Shown piece after piece: positions 19,354-28,242 of a DNA stretch of 64,000 nucleotides. The translations under genes and the position numbers were made by a program. Positions within the stretch are counted from its first letter, which is position 1. Each line of letters starts with the position of its first letter. The notes beneath the pieces are model-generated. The model had not been told where the DNA came from. It was given only the letters and a program-made list of their open reading frames with translations, and made no database searches. Origin of the DNA: Sporosarcina sp. PTS2304 (lineage in GTDB: Bacteria; Bacillota; Bacilli; Bacillales_A; Planococcaceae); assembly GCF_003351785.1 (NCBI RefSeq), contig NZ_CP031230.1:744001-808000 (forward strand), given 5' to 3'.

Positions 19354-20460
19354 ATGGAAAAGTTAACAGTTTCCGTCCGCGATCACCAGTACGACGTCTA
19401 TGTAGGTTCTAAAACATATGAACTGTTTGCTACACAATACGCGGATTTACTGAAAAGTACAGACAAAATTGGGATTATTGCAGATGCCCATGTGGCAGAA
19501 TTGCATTTACCTTTGCTTCAGGAGGCATTGGCACGATCAGGTCGTGAAGTATCAGTTAAAATTGTCCCCGGTGGAGAAAGCTGTAAAATGCCCGAAGTAT
19601 ATGTAGCGTGTCAATCCTTCTTTCTTCAAGAAGGGTTTACGCGAAACTCGCTTTTAATTGCCTTTGGTGGCGGTGCAGTCGGTGATTTGACCGGTTTTGT
19701 AGCGGCAACGTTCATGAGAGGGATACGTTTTATCCAATGCCCGACAACGGTGCTTGCGCATGACAGTGCGGTAGGAGGTAAAACAGCGATCAATATGCCG
19801 GAAGGAAAAAATATGGTCGGATCTTTTCATCAGCCGTCCGCGGTGTTATTTGATACGGATGTTTTTCAAACATTGCCAGCCTCTGAAATGCGTTCAGGCA
19901 TGGCGGAACTCGTCAAGCATGCATTTATTTCAGATGCACAATGGACGGAAGCGTTGCTTAAGGAGGAACAGTTTTCTGCCCCATCAATCAAATGGCTAGA
20001 ACCGCAACTAGTGCGTGGTATCGGCGTAAAAGCGAAAATTGTTGGAGAAGATGAGTTTGAACATTCGACACGTAAATTTCTGAATTTCGGTCATACATTC
20101 GGTCATGCAGTAGAGGCGGCATCAGGTTTTGGCAGTTTAAGTCATGGAGAGTGTGTCATGATCGGCATGGGCTATGCTTTTTTATTAAGTGAAAAGCATG
20201 GCGAGCTACCTGCTGATTTCACAAACCGTTATTTGAAATTCGCTACACGTAATGGCTATACATTCGATCCGGTATTCAACTACAGTTTTGATGAATTATT
20301 GTCCTATATGCAAAAAGATAAGAAAGCTTCATTTGGAAAAATGAACTTTGTCTTGCTGAAACAGCTCGGTCAACCGTTTGTGAAAGAAATCAGTGCAGAA
20401 GAATGCTTACAAGTATTTAATGAATTCAAATTAAAAATTGAAAGTGAGGGGATCGTATGA
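19354..20460 (+). CDS. aroB: 3-dehydroquinate synthase
   Basis: The enzyme closes DAHP to 3-dehydroquinate, using NAD and a metal ion. The 368-residue product has FGGGAVGDLTGF near 110, the QCPTTVLAHDSAVGGK stretch, and the metal-site HxxxH in FGHTFGHAVE. The stop overlaps the aroH start by 4 bases (ATGA). Confidence 0.96.
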   Translation: MEKLTVSVRDHQYDVYVGSKTYELFATQYADLLKSTDKIGIIADAHVAELHLPLLQEALARSGREVSVKIVPGGESCKMPEVYVACQSFFLQEGFTRNSLLIAFGGGAVGDLTGFVAATFMRGIRFIQCPTTVLAHDSAVGGKTAINMPEGKNMVGSFHQPSAVLFDTDVFQTLPASEMRSGMAELVKHAFISDAQWTEALLKEEQFSAPSIKWLEPQLVRGIGVKAKIVGEDEFEHSTRKFLNFGHTFGHAVEAASGFGSLSHGECVMIGMGYAFLLSEKHGELPADFTNRYLKFATRNGYTFDPVFNYSFDELLSYMQKDKKASFGKMNFVLLKQLGQPFVKEISAEECLQVFNEFKLKIESEGIV

Positions 20461-20822
20461 GCGTTCGAGGAATTAGAGGAGCAACAACTGTAGAAAAAGA
20501 TGATGCGCAGGAAATATTGCAGGCCACAGAAGAACTCGTGTTAGAAATGGCAGAAGCTAATCAATTTTCACCGGAAGAAATCGGCTCCGTCATTGTTTCT
20601 ACCACTGTAGACGTCAAAGCGGCATTCCCCGCAAAAGCGATCCGTTCGATTGAAGGGTGGACGTACGTACCGGTCATGTGCACACATGAAATCGATGTAC
20701 CAGGCTCGATGCGTAAATGTATTCGAGTCATGATGAACGTGAACACTGCGACACCACAAAATGAAATTCAACATATTTACCGCAACAATGCAGTGCAGTT
20801 ACGACCTGATTTGCAAAAATAA
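20457..20822 (+). CDS. aroH: Chorismate mutase, AroH type
   Basis: It rearranges chorismate to prephenate. The protein of 121 residues belongs to the trimeric AroH family, with the N-terminal VRGIRGATTVEKD stretch including the active-site Arg. In B. subtilis the trpEDCFBA genes follow aroH; here only a 29-base gap with a ribosome site separates it from hisC. Confidence 0.96.
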   Translation: MSVRGIRGATTVEKDDAQEILQATEELVLEMAEANQFSPEEIGSVIVSTTVDVKAAFPAKAIRSIEGWTYVPVMCTHEIDVPGSMRKCIRVMMNVNTATPQNEIQHIYRNNAVQLRPDLQK

Positions 20823-20851
20823 GTAACCTGTTACGAGGAGGAGCAATCCTA

Positions 20852-21943
20852 ATGAATTGGAAGCCTATCTTATCCACCATGAAGCCTTACGCACCAGGGC
20901 GTTCTATCGCCGAAGTGAAACGTACATACGGTCTTCAAGAAGTAAATAAACTAGCATCAAATGAAAACCCTTATGGATCATCACCGGAAGTTGCAAAGTT
21001 TTTACAGTCACGGGCAGACCAATTTGAAATGTACCCGGACGTCTATACTTCGGGGTTACGTACAAATCTCTCAAAGCATCACGGAGTTGATCCTGAGGAA
21101 TTATTAATTAGTAACGGTTCAGATGAAATGGTGACGATTATATCAAGGGCTCTATTACAACCAGGTACCAATACGGTGATGGCATCTGTAACGTTTCCAC
21201 AATATGCACATAACGCCAAAATTGAAGGTGCAGAAATACGAGAAGTGGCGATGCTTGATACTGGTGATCATGATTTAGAAGGTTTTCTGCGAGTAGCAGA
21301 TGAAAAGACTGCCATCATATGGGTTTGTAATCCAAACAACCCGACAGGTAACTTCCTCCCTAGTCACGTAATCAAAGACTTCTTGGATCGGGCGCCAAAA
21401 ACAGCTCTTGTCGTGTTAGATGAAGCTTATTTTGAATTCGTTACTTCTGCGGAGCAAGGGAACGCGATGCAATGGATTCATGAATATGATAATTTACTCA
21501 TTTCCCGCACATTCTCAAAAGCTTATGGATTGGCAAGTTTCCGTCTCGGCTATGCTGTCGCAAATAAAGATATTATTGCAGAGTTGAATAAAGTTCGAAA
21601 TCCGTTCAATAGCAATACATTAGCGCTAGGAGCAGCTGAAGTGGCGCTTGCAGATCAGCAGTTTTTGCAAGAGTGTGTAACAAAAAATGAGACAGAGCGT
21701 AATCGTTATGTAGCTTACGCTAAAGAAAATGAACTGGCCATCTATCCTTCTGAAACAAACTTCGTCTTAATAGAAGTACCTATGGATGCGGATGAAGCAT
21801 GTGAAGTCTTCTTGCGACATGGTTACATCGTTCGAAGTGGAAATTTACTCGGAACACCAGGATATGTCCGTATAACGATTGGAACAGAACAGCAAAACAC
21901 GGGCTTATTTAAAGCGTTTGATGAAATAATTACTAACAAATAA
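20852..21943 (+). CDS. hisC: Histidinol-phosphate / aromatic aminotransferase HisC
   Basis: A PLP-dependent fold type I aminotransferase of 363 residues. The PLP lysine is Lys223 in RTFSKAYGLASFRLGY, and NPNNPTG (160-166) and DEAYFEF are present. In this cluster HisC serves both histidine synthesis and transamination of aromatic keto acids in B. subtilis. It is flanked by aroH and tyrA. The ribosome site is GAGGAGG. Confidence 0.95.
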   Translation: MNWKPILSTMKPYAPGRSIAEVKRTYGLQEVNKLASNENPYGSSPEVAKFLQSRADQFEMYPDVYTSGLRTNLSKHHGVDPEELLISNGSDEMVTIISRALLQPGTNTVMASVTFPQYAHNAKIEGAEIREVAMLDTGDHDLEGFLRVADEKTAIIWVCNPNNPTGNFLPSHVIKDFLDRAPKTALVVLDEAYFEFVTSAEQGNAMQWIHEYDNLLISRTFSKAYGLASFRLGYAVANKDIIAELNKVRNPFNSNTLALGAAEVALADQQFLQECVTKNETERNRYVAYAKENELAIYPSETNFVLIEVPMDADEACEVFLRHGYIVRSGNLLGTPGYVRITIGTEQQNTGLFKAFDEIITNK

Positions 21944-21955
21944 GGATAGATGACA

Positions 21956-23068
21956 ATGAAAACGACTGTAAGTATAATCGGACTGGGATTGATCGGTGGG
22001 TCTCTCGGTCTCGCATTGAAAAGAAATCCCGATGTTCACATTATCGGATTTGATCGTTCGTATGCAACTGCGGATGAAGCATTTCGCAGAGGGATTATTG
22101 ATACAGTCGCACCTTCCGCAAAATCAGCCTGTGAGCAGGCTGACTTTGTTGTTTTTGCGACACCTGTCAATACGACGGTTCTACTATTTGAAGAAGCGGT
22201 CGATTGGAACTTTAAACAATCTGCAATCGTAACCGATACAGGCAGTACGAAAAAGCCCATCATGGATGCGGCTGTCAAACTCCAAGAAAAAGGTATTACA
22301 TTTATCGGGGGGCATCCGATGGCGGGTTCTCACAAAAGTGGTGTATCCGCGGCAATGGAGCATCTCTTTGAAAATGCCTATTATATTTTGACACCCGCGT
22401 CCGATACTTCTGAAGAACAAATTTCTCTTTTAGAGACGTTATTTGAAGCGACAAAAGCGAAATTGATTGTTCTTCAAGCCGAAGAGCATGATCGTATGAC
22501 TGCGATTATTAGCCATTTTCCGCATATCATTGCTTCTTCTTTGGTCGGCCGGTTAGCAGCGCAAGAAGAAGAACAGCCATTCGTCAAAAAGTTGGCAGCG
22601 GGTGGATTCCGTGATTTGACACGAATCGCTTCAGCTGATCCAGTAATGTGGCGTGACATAACGATTCAAAATAGAGAAGAACTTCTATCTCAAGTAGACG
22701 GGTGGCTTGATGAGATGACGAATATCCGTGAAATGCTCGTCGCCAATGATCCGGAACATATTTTTGATTTCTTTGCGCAGGCAAAAACTTACCGCGATCA
22801 ACTACCTTCTACATATGAAGGAGCCGTTCAAGGAGCACTCTATATGACATTTGATTTGCATATTGATGTGCCTGACCATCCGGGGGTTATTTCTGAAATT
22901 ACAAAAATACTTGCGGATGCAGACATCAGTTTGACGAATATTCGTATTGTAGAAACACGTACGGACGTGTACGGTATTTTAGTGATCAGCTTCCAATCTG
23001 CAACAGAGCGTAAACGGGCGCGACAAGTGCTGACGCAAGAAACCGACTACTCAATGCATGTACTATAA
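21956..23068 (+). CDS. tyrA: Prephenate dehydrogenase TyrA with C-terminal ACT domain
   Basis: The enzyme oxidatively decarboxylates prephenate to 4-hydroxyphenylpyruvate for tyrosine. The 370-residue form begins at the ATG at 21956; the ATG at 21950 is too near the AAGGAT ribosome site. GLGLIGGSLG is the NAD-binding motif, GGHPMAGSHKSG the active-site region, and the C-terminal part (about 295-370, HIDVPDHPGVISEITKIL) is an ACT domain, likely for tyrosine feedback. Confidence 0.95.
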   Translation: MKTTVSIIGLGLIGGSLGLALKRNPDVHIIGFDRSYATADEAFRRGIIDTVAPSAKSACEQADFVVFATPVNTTVLLFEEAVDWNFKQSAIVTDTGSTKKPIMDAAVKLQEKGITFIGGHPMAGSHKSGVSAAMEHLFENAYYILTPASDTSEEQISLLETLFEATKAKLIVLQAEEHDRMTAIISHFPHIIASSLVGRLAAQEEEQPFVKKLAAGGFRDLTRIASADPVMWRDITIQNREELLSQVDGWLDEMTNIREMLVANDPEHIFDFFAQAKTYRDQLPSTYEGAVQGALYMTFDLHIDVPDHPGVISEITKILADADISLTNIRIVETRTDVYGILVISFQSATERKRARQVLTQETDYSMHVL

Positions 23069-23097
23069 AAAGAGACAAGGTAAAGGAGGAGAGTAAG

Positions 23098-24393
23098 ATG
23101 TCACAACAAAAGACGGTTTCATTTAAACGACCTGTCCTCCGTGGAACGTTGCAAGTACCAGGGGATAAATCTATTTCCCATCGCGCGGTTATGCTCGGAT
23201 CGATTGCAACAGGAAAAACGACTATTACGGGATTCCTAGACGGTGAAGATTGTTTAAGTACGATTGGTATGTTCCAAAAATTAGGCGTAACGATTACGCG
23301 CGAAGGAACAAATGTAGTAGTAGAAAGCCCGGGAATTGCCAATTGGGAAACACCGACAGAACCACTTGACGCAGGAAATTCGGGAACAACGGCACGTCTC
23401 ATGCTCGGCATTTTAGCAGGTGCATCCGTCACTTCAGAAATGTGTGGGGATCAATACTTATCCAAACGTCCGATGAAACGTGTAACAGATCCGCTAAGTA
23501 TGATGGGTGCGGACATTACGAGCGAAGGACAGACGGACTATTTACCGCTTACTATCAAGGGTGCGATACTCCAAGCGATAGACTATAATATGCCAGTAGC
23601 TAGTGCACAAGTGAAATCAGCAATATTGCTTGCTGGTCTTCAAGCAAAAGGTATAACATCCGTCACGGAACAAGCAGTTTCACGTGATCATACAGAACGC
23701 ATGCTTATGCAGTTTGGCGCTAAAGTAGAACAATCGGGTAAAACGATTCGTCTGCAAGGTGGACAGCAATTGACGGGGACTGACGTAGTCGTGCCTGGCG
23801 ATATTTCATCTGCTGCATTTTTCATGGTAGCTGCTGCTATGGTGAAAGACAGTGAAGTCATCTTTGAAAAAGTCGGCTTGAATCCGACGAGAACAGGAAT
23901 ACTGGACGTATTACAATCGATGGGTGTCACTATTACCGTACTTGACGAAAAAGGCTTTTCGGGAGAGCGCTATGGAGATGTGAAAATACAGTATTCTCCA
24001 TTACAAGCTACTGAAATAGGCGGTGATGTAATTCCTAGATTAATCGATGAATTACCTATACTGGCATTGCTTGCTACTCAAGCGGAAGGTCGTACGGTGA
24101 TTAAAGATGCGGAAGAATTACGTGTCAAAGAAACGGATCGTATCGAGGCGGTCGCTACGGAGTTACGCAAATTGGGCGCAGTAATCGAGACGACTGAAGA
24201 TGGAATGATTATTACCGGACCTACTCCTTTAACAGGCGGAACACTTCAATCATACGGAGATCATCGTCTAGGGATGATGGCCGCGATTGCAGGTTTGATT
24301 ACGTCAGAGCCTATTCATATTGATAATCCTTCATGTATTGCTATTTCGTATCCGCATTTTTTCGAAGATCTTGCAAATCTTGTGAAACAGTAA
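23098..24393 (+). CDS. aroA: 3-phosphoshikimate 1-carboxyvinyltransferase (EPSP synthase)
   Basis: EPSP synthase joins phosphoenolpyruvate and shikimate 3-phosphate. The 431-residue product has the signatures GDKSISHRAVMLGSI near residue 22, LDAGNSGTTARLM near 92, and RVKETDRI near 343. The same gene is called aroE in B. subtilis. A strong AAAGGAGGAG site precedes it. It is the last of the aromatic genes here; ypiA follows after 27 bases without a visible terminator. Confidence 0.97.
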   Translation: MSQQKTVSFKRPVLRGTLQVPGDKSISHRAVMLGSIATGKTTITGFLDGEDCLSTIGMFQKLGVTITREGTNVVVESPGIANWETPTEPLDAGNSGTTARLMLGILAGASVTSEMCGDQYLSKRPMKRVTDPLSMMGADITSEGQTDYLPLTIKGAILQAIDYNMPVASAQVKSAILLAGLQAKGITSVTEQAVSRDHTERMLMQFGAKVEQSGKTIRLQGGQQLTGTDVVVPGDISSAAFFMVAAAMVKDSEVIFEKVGLNPTRTGILDVLQSMGVTITVLDEKGFSGERYGDVKIQYSPLQATEIGGDVIPRLIDELPILALLATQAEGRTVIKDAEELRVKETDRIEAVATELRKLGAVIETTEDGMIITGPTPLTGGTLQSYGDHRLGMMAAIAGLITSEPIHIDNPSCIAISYPHFFEDLANLVKQ

Positions 24394-24420
24394 AGTTCAA
24401 TAGAAAGTTCAGGTGGAAGT

Positions 24421-25686
24421 ATGAATTTATTGCAGGAAATGGAACAGCTTTTATTAGACGGGGATGCAGATTCTCTTCAAAATAAAATCCAAACACTTCA
24501 AGCAGAGCATGAATACGATGCATTATATGACGTAGCAAATCTTCTGATTGACTATGGGTTTCTTGGCCAGGCAGATGATATTTTTGCTCAATTATTGCTC
24601 GTTTTTCCAGATGAGGCACAATTGAAAATAGATCGTGCAGCAGCGTTACTTGAACTAGGAGAAGAGGACAACGCATTACTATTATTGACGGATATTAAAG
24701 AGGATGAAGAAGAATTTGTTCAAGCATTGTTGGCGCAAGCAGATTATTATCAAATGCTAGGTTTTGCGGAAACAGCACTCTCGAAAGTACGTGAAGCTTC
24801 CGCGTTGTTACCGCATGAGCCGGTCATTCAGTTAGCAGAGGCTGAATTGCTTCTCGAATCGGGACGTTACAGTGAAGCGGTACGACTGTATAACAAATTG
24901 CTGAAGACGAATGATGAACTGGCAGGTGTCAACATTTCTTCGCGTCTTGCAGAAGCTTACAGCGCAGGAGCTGCATACGAAGAAGCGATTCCTTTTTATG
25001 AGGAATTGCTTGCAAAAGAGACGAATCCAGAGGAACTATTCGGACTTGGTTTAGCTTACTTTCAAACAGAACGGTATTCGGAGGCAGTTAGTCGACTAGA
25101 GCAATTACTCGAAATGGATCCGGATTATTTTTCTGCGTATATGCTGGCTGGTCAAAGTTATGCCCAACAAAATGAAGACGAGCAAGCACTCCAATTATTC
25201 AAAAAAGGAATCGAACGGGATGCTTTTGATAAAGAGTTACATGTGGCGGCTGCTAAATCCGCTCTTAAATTACAACTACCTGATCAAGCGGAAAGCCATT
25301 TAAAAGAAGCGCTCGTGTTGGATCCTGAATATATCGATGCGCTCGTCACACTTGCTTCCCTTTACAATGAGCAAGAAAAAGACGAGGCGTTGCTTGAGTT
25401 ATTGCAATACGCAGAAGCCGATCAACTCGAAATTCCTTTATTATATGCATTCTTTGCTTACGCGTATGAACGAACAGAAGATTATAGAAAAGCGTATGAA
25501 ATGTATTTGAAAGCATATGATGGGATGAAGGAAGATGCGGACTTTTTGGATTTGTATGCTCGATTCTTATTGGAGGAAGGCAAATCATCCGAAGCATTGC
25601 CAGTCATTTTGCAACTAGTGAAAGTCGATCCGCAAGCAGAAGAATGGGTGGCATATATAGACGCACAATCTGAAGAGGGGGTATGA
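24421..25686 (+). CDS. ypiA: Tetratricopeptide repeat protein (YpiA-like)
   Basis: A very acidic, all-helical protein of 421 residues made of about ten TPR units, with repeated A-x-Y patterns such as GLAYFQTERYSEAVSRLEQL and AEAYSAGAAYEEAIPFYEEL. No signal peptide or catalytic domain is visible. B. subtilis has ypiA at the same place after aroE. Its role is not established; TPR proteins usually hold complexes together. ypiB starts one base after its stop. Confidence 0.88.
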   Translation: MNLLQEMEQLLLDGDADSLQNKIQTLQAEHEYDALYDVANLLIDYGFLGQADDIFAQLLLVFPDEAQLKIDRAAALLELGEEDNALLLLTDIKEDEEEFVQALLAQADYYQMLGFAETALSKVREASALLPHEPVIQLAEAELLLESGRYSEAVRLYNKLLKTNDELAGVNISSRLAEAYSAGAAYEEAIPFYEELLAKETNPEELFGLGLAYFQTERYSEAVSRLEQLLEMDPDYFSAYMLAGQSYAQQNEDEQALQLFKKGIERDAFDKELHVAAAKSALKLQLPDQAESHLKEALVLDPEYIDALVTLASLYNEQEKDEALLELLQYAEADQLEIPLLYAFFAYAYERTEDYRKAYEMYLKAYDGMKEDADFLDLYARFLLEEGKSSEALPVILQLVKVDPQAEEWVAYIDAQSEEGV

Positions 25687-25687
25687 A

Positions 25688-26236
25688 ATGAAGGCCATGG
25701 TTCCTGTAGCTGCCAAGAAAGAGTTTTTGAGGTGGTTTTTGAAACGCTATCGGTTAAAGCGGCGGGAATGTGTATGGATTTTAAATTATCTTCTTAGCAA
25801 TGAGCATTTATTGACCAATGTGCACTTTACGGATGAGGCTCATCATTGTCCACGAGCCATGATTATTTCCACTACAGAAGTAGATAGTATCCCATTTCGC
25901 TTTTATAAAGGCAATTTGATGACTGCAGATGCGGAAAAATCCTTTCACGACTTACGTTTACACCCTGATGAGGATATGTTCATCCAATTGAATTTTAAAG
26001 ACAGCAATAAATGTCCTGAATATGCGAGTGTCGCTGAGGAAAATCCGTACGTACCCGAAGATCTTTTGACAAAAAGAAAAGACCAAGAGCTCGCAGAACG
26101 TTTGCTCGAAGAAAGCTTTACGATCACAACAAAAGAAATGTTAAGCAAGCGGATTGATGATGCGCTCGACAAAGGGGATCGTGAACTTTTTATCAGTTTA
26201 ACTGCGCTATTAAATGAAATGAAAAAAGACCAATGA
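25688..26236 (+). CDS. ypiB: UPF0302 family protein (YpiB-like)
   Basis: A soluble protein of 182 residues with the well conserved block LLSNEHLLTNVHFTDEAHHC followed by PRAM, typical of the UPF0302 (IDEAL-domain-containing) family. The C-terminal part (about 140-182, rich in Asp, Glu, Lys) corresponds to the IDEAL region. The ATG at 25688 has a GAGGGGG site within ypiA. Molecular function unknown. A hairpin follows. Confidence 0.87.
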   Translation: MKAMVPVAAKKEFLRWFLKRYRLKRRECVWILNYLLSNEHLLTNVHFTDEAHHCPRAMIISTTEVDSIPFRFYKGNLMTADAEKSFHDLRLHPDEDMFIQLNFKDSNKCPEYASVAEENPYVPEDLLTKRKDQELAERLLEESFTITTKEMLSKRIDDALDKGDRELFISLTALLNEMKKDQ

Positions 26237-26266
26237 CTTCGCCATTTCGGTGAAGTCATTGGTTTG
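26230..26266 (+). terminator. Hairpin after ypiB
   Basis: CCAATGACTTC pairs perfectly with GAAGTCATTGG (11 bp). Only TTT follows, so it may be a weak terminator. Confidence 0.55.
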
Positions 26267-26320
26267 CGTTGAGTGATTGTATGCGCTACACTTTATAGAA
26301 CACAGATGGGAGGAAGAGAA

Positions 26321-26770
26321 ATGAATTGGGTACCAAAAGATGTAGATACATATATCAATCAAAAAGAGTATATTGACACAATCGTTGTACCGCTGATCTC
26401 CATCGATACACGAACGGAAACGATGAAAAATAGTGCATCATCTTCAGAGTTTCTTATGAATCTATCGATGTTTATAGAAAAGCAGTTCAAAGGTAGAATG
26501 ATGTTCTTGCCACCCGTTTCTTATACACAATCGATGGATTTGCAACTGCTAGCAGATACGTTAGGAGAGGATTTAAAGGACTCTTCGTTTACCCATATTT
26601 TCTATCTCACTACAGATGCAAAATGGACGTCTGTAACTGTTGAAGGAAAAGTCGTTTGGTTACCATCTATACCGCTAGAGGCGATGGATGATCATTTACG
26701 TCAAACCATTTTAGAAGACCAACTAAGACAAGTGCTGACACATTTCATGGAGAAGTGGAATGTCCAGTAA
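26321..26770 (+). CDS. ypiF: DUF2487 family protein (YpiF-like)
   Basis: The protein of 149 residues starts at the ATG at 26321, after GGGAGGAAGAG. An upstream in-frame ATG at 26273 has no ribosome site. The N-terminal block MNWVPKDVDTYINQKEYIDT resembles YpiF, which precedes qcrA in B. subtilis. No catalytic motif or membrane span is visible. Its conserved place before the cytochrome bc genes suggests, but does not prove, a link with respiration. Confidence 0.8.
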   Translation: MNWVPKDVDTYINQKEYIDTIVVPLISIDTRTETMKNSASSSEFLMNLSMFIEKQFKGRMMFLPPVSYTQSMDLQLLADTLGEDLKDSSFTHIFYLTTDAKWTSVTVEGKVVWLPSIPLEAMDDHLRQTILEDQLRQVLTHFMEKWNVQ

Positions 26771-26852
26771 ATTTATTCACTCCTGCAAAGTTCTGAAGCA
26801 CTTATTTGCGTAACATGAAAGCCCCATTCTCGTTTGTCACATAATCTTAATA

Positions 26853-26864
26853 TTTGTTCACAAA
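26853..26864. promoter_or_regulatory. Palindrome TTTGTTCACAAA in the qcr leader
   Basis: A 12-base sequence with TTTGT/ACAAA half sites lies about 25-60 bp upstream of the candidate qcr promoter. Such half sites resemble those of redox regulators of respiratory genes in Firmicutes. The assignment is speculative. Confidence 0.3.
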
Positions 26865-26888
26865 CTTATAGGCCAGCTAAAAGCATTA

Positions 26889-26917
26889 TTGAATTTAGTT
26901 TCATATTGATATATCAT
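26889..26917 (+). promoter_or_regulatory. Probable promoter of qcrABC
   Basis: TTGAAT and TATCAT are separated by 17 bases, 77 bases before the qcrA start. The 223-bp gap from ypiF fits an independently controlled operon. Confidence 0.45.
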
Positions 26918-26993
26918 AGATATGTCCTAGTATTACAATTAGCAAAAGAATGTCCGTGGGACTGACTTTGGAGTAAGAGGAGGGAAATTACTG

Positions 26994-27494
26994 ATGAGCA
27001 ATAAAGTGTCTAGACGCACGTTCCTAAGCTATACACTAATGGGAACTGGTGGGTTCATGGCCTCTGCTATGCTGATGCCAATGATTCGTTTCGCGATTGA
27101 TCCTGTATTAGCAAGTACTGGTGGTTCGGATATGATTCCAACACCACAAAAAGCTGATGAATTAACAGAGACTCCTGTTCGCGTAGACTATACAATCAAA
27201 GATCGCCAAGACGCATGGTACACATCTGATGAATCTAACACAGCGTGGGTCTACAAAGAAGGCGACAAGGTCATAGCACTTTCTCCAGTCTGTAAACACT
27301 TAGGGTGTACAGTGAACTGGGAAGGGGACGAGCATAAAAACGAATTTTTCTGCCCATGTCACGCAGGACGTTACAAAAAAAATGGTGATAACATACCAGG
27401 AACACCGCCACTTGGACCACTTGATGAATATGAAGTGGAAGTCATTGACGGATTTGTCTATCTTGGTGGAACAATACCGAACACATTAGTCTAA
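26994..27494 (+). CDS. qcrA: Menaquinol:cytochrome c reductase Rieske iron-sulfur subunit
   Basis: The Rieske protein takes electrons from menaquinol. The 166-residue product has a twin-arginine-like start (SRRTFLSY), one membrane anchor (about 14-33), and the 2Fe-2S ligands in CKHLGC and CPCHAGRY. It is the first gene of qcrABC. The ribosome site AGAGGAGGG is strong. Confidence 0.97.
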   Translation: MSNKVSRRTFLSYTLMGTGGFMASAMLMPMIRFAIDPVLASTGGSDMIPTPQKADELTETPVRVDYTIKDRQDAWYTSDESNTAWVYKEGDKVIALSPVCKHLGCTVNWEGDEHKNEFFCPCHAGRYKKNGDNIPGTPPLGPLDEYEVEVIDGFVYLGGTIPNTLV

Positions 27495-27516
27495 AGGGTA
27501 AGGGGGTACGACCGCA

Positions 27517-28191
27517 GTGTTAAATAAAATTTATGATTGGGTGGATGAACGGTTAGATATCACTCCAATTTGGCGAGATATCGCTGACCATGAAGTACCT
27601 GAGCACGTAAACCCTGCACATCATTTTTCTGCATTCATCTATTGTTTCGGAGGTTTAACGTTCTTCGTAACGGTGATTCAAATTTTGTCTGGTATGTTCC
27701 TGACAATGTATTACACACCGGATATCGAAAACGCTTGGAAATCAGTTTTCTACCTTCAAAATGATGTTGCATTCGGTGAACTTGTGCGAGGGATGCACCA
27801 CTGGGGAGCTTCACTAGTAATAGTTATGATGTTCCTACATACTTTGCGTGTATTCTTTACAGGGTCTTATAAGAAACCACGTGAGCTTAACTGGATCGTC
27901 GGCGTATTGATTTTCGTCGTTATGCTAGGTCTAGGATTCACGGGCTATCTATTGCCTTGGGATATGAAAGCACTATTTGCTACAAAAGTTGGGATTGAGA
28001 TTGCCGCGTCAGTACCTTTCATCGGAGAGCAGATTAAAATTCTTCTCGCGGGTGACTCCACGATTCTAGGTGCACAGACGTTAACAAGATTCTTCGCGAT
28101 TCATGTATTTTTCCTACCAGCTGCTTTGCTTGGGTTGCTTGCGGCACACTTTATCATGATCAGAAGACAAGGTATTTCCGGACCACTATAA
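27517..28191 (+). CDS. qcrB: Menaquinol:cytochrome c reductase cytochrome b subunit
   Basis: A cytochrome b6-type membrane protein of 224 residues with four main helices. Haem-ligand histidines appear in GMHHWGASLVIVMMFLH and, in the fourth helix, FFAIHVFFLPAAL. It starts with GTG 9 bases after AAGGGGGT. The split into a b6-like subunit and a subunit-IV/cytochrome c fusion (next gene) is the Bacillus arrangement. Confidence 0.96.
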   Translation: MLNKIYDWVDERLDITPIWRDIADHEVPEHVNPAHHFSAFIYCFGGLTFFVTVIQILSGMFLTMYYTPDIENAWKSVFYLQNDVAFGELVRGMHHWGASLVIVMMFLHTLRVFFTGSYKKPRELNWIVGVLIFVVMLGLGFTGYLLPWDMKALFATKVGIEIAASVPFIGEQIKILLAGDSTILGAQTLTRFFAIHVFFLPAALLGLLAAHFIMIRRQGISGPL

Positions 28192-28242
28192 GAACCAATT
28201 GTTTGGTTAGGGTCATCTGAAATTCAAGAAGGAGGGAATAAC

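Noticed and set aside
20822..20860. TRAP-binding (G/U)AG repeats before hisC
   Set aside because: Only GAGGAGGAG of the ribosome site is present; a series of nine or more spaced triplets is missing.
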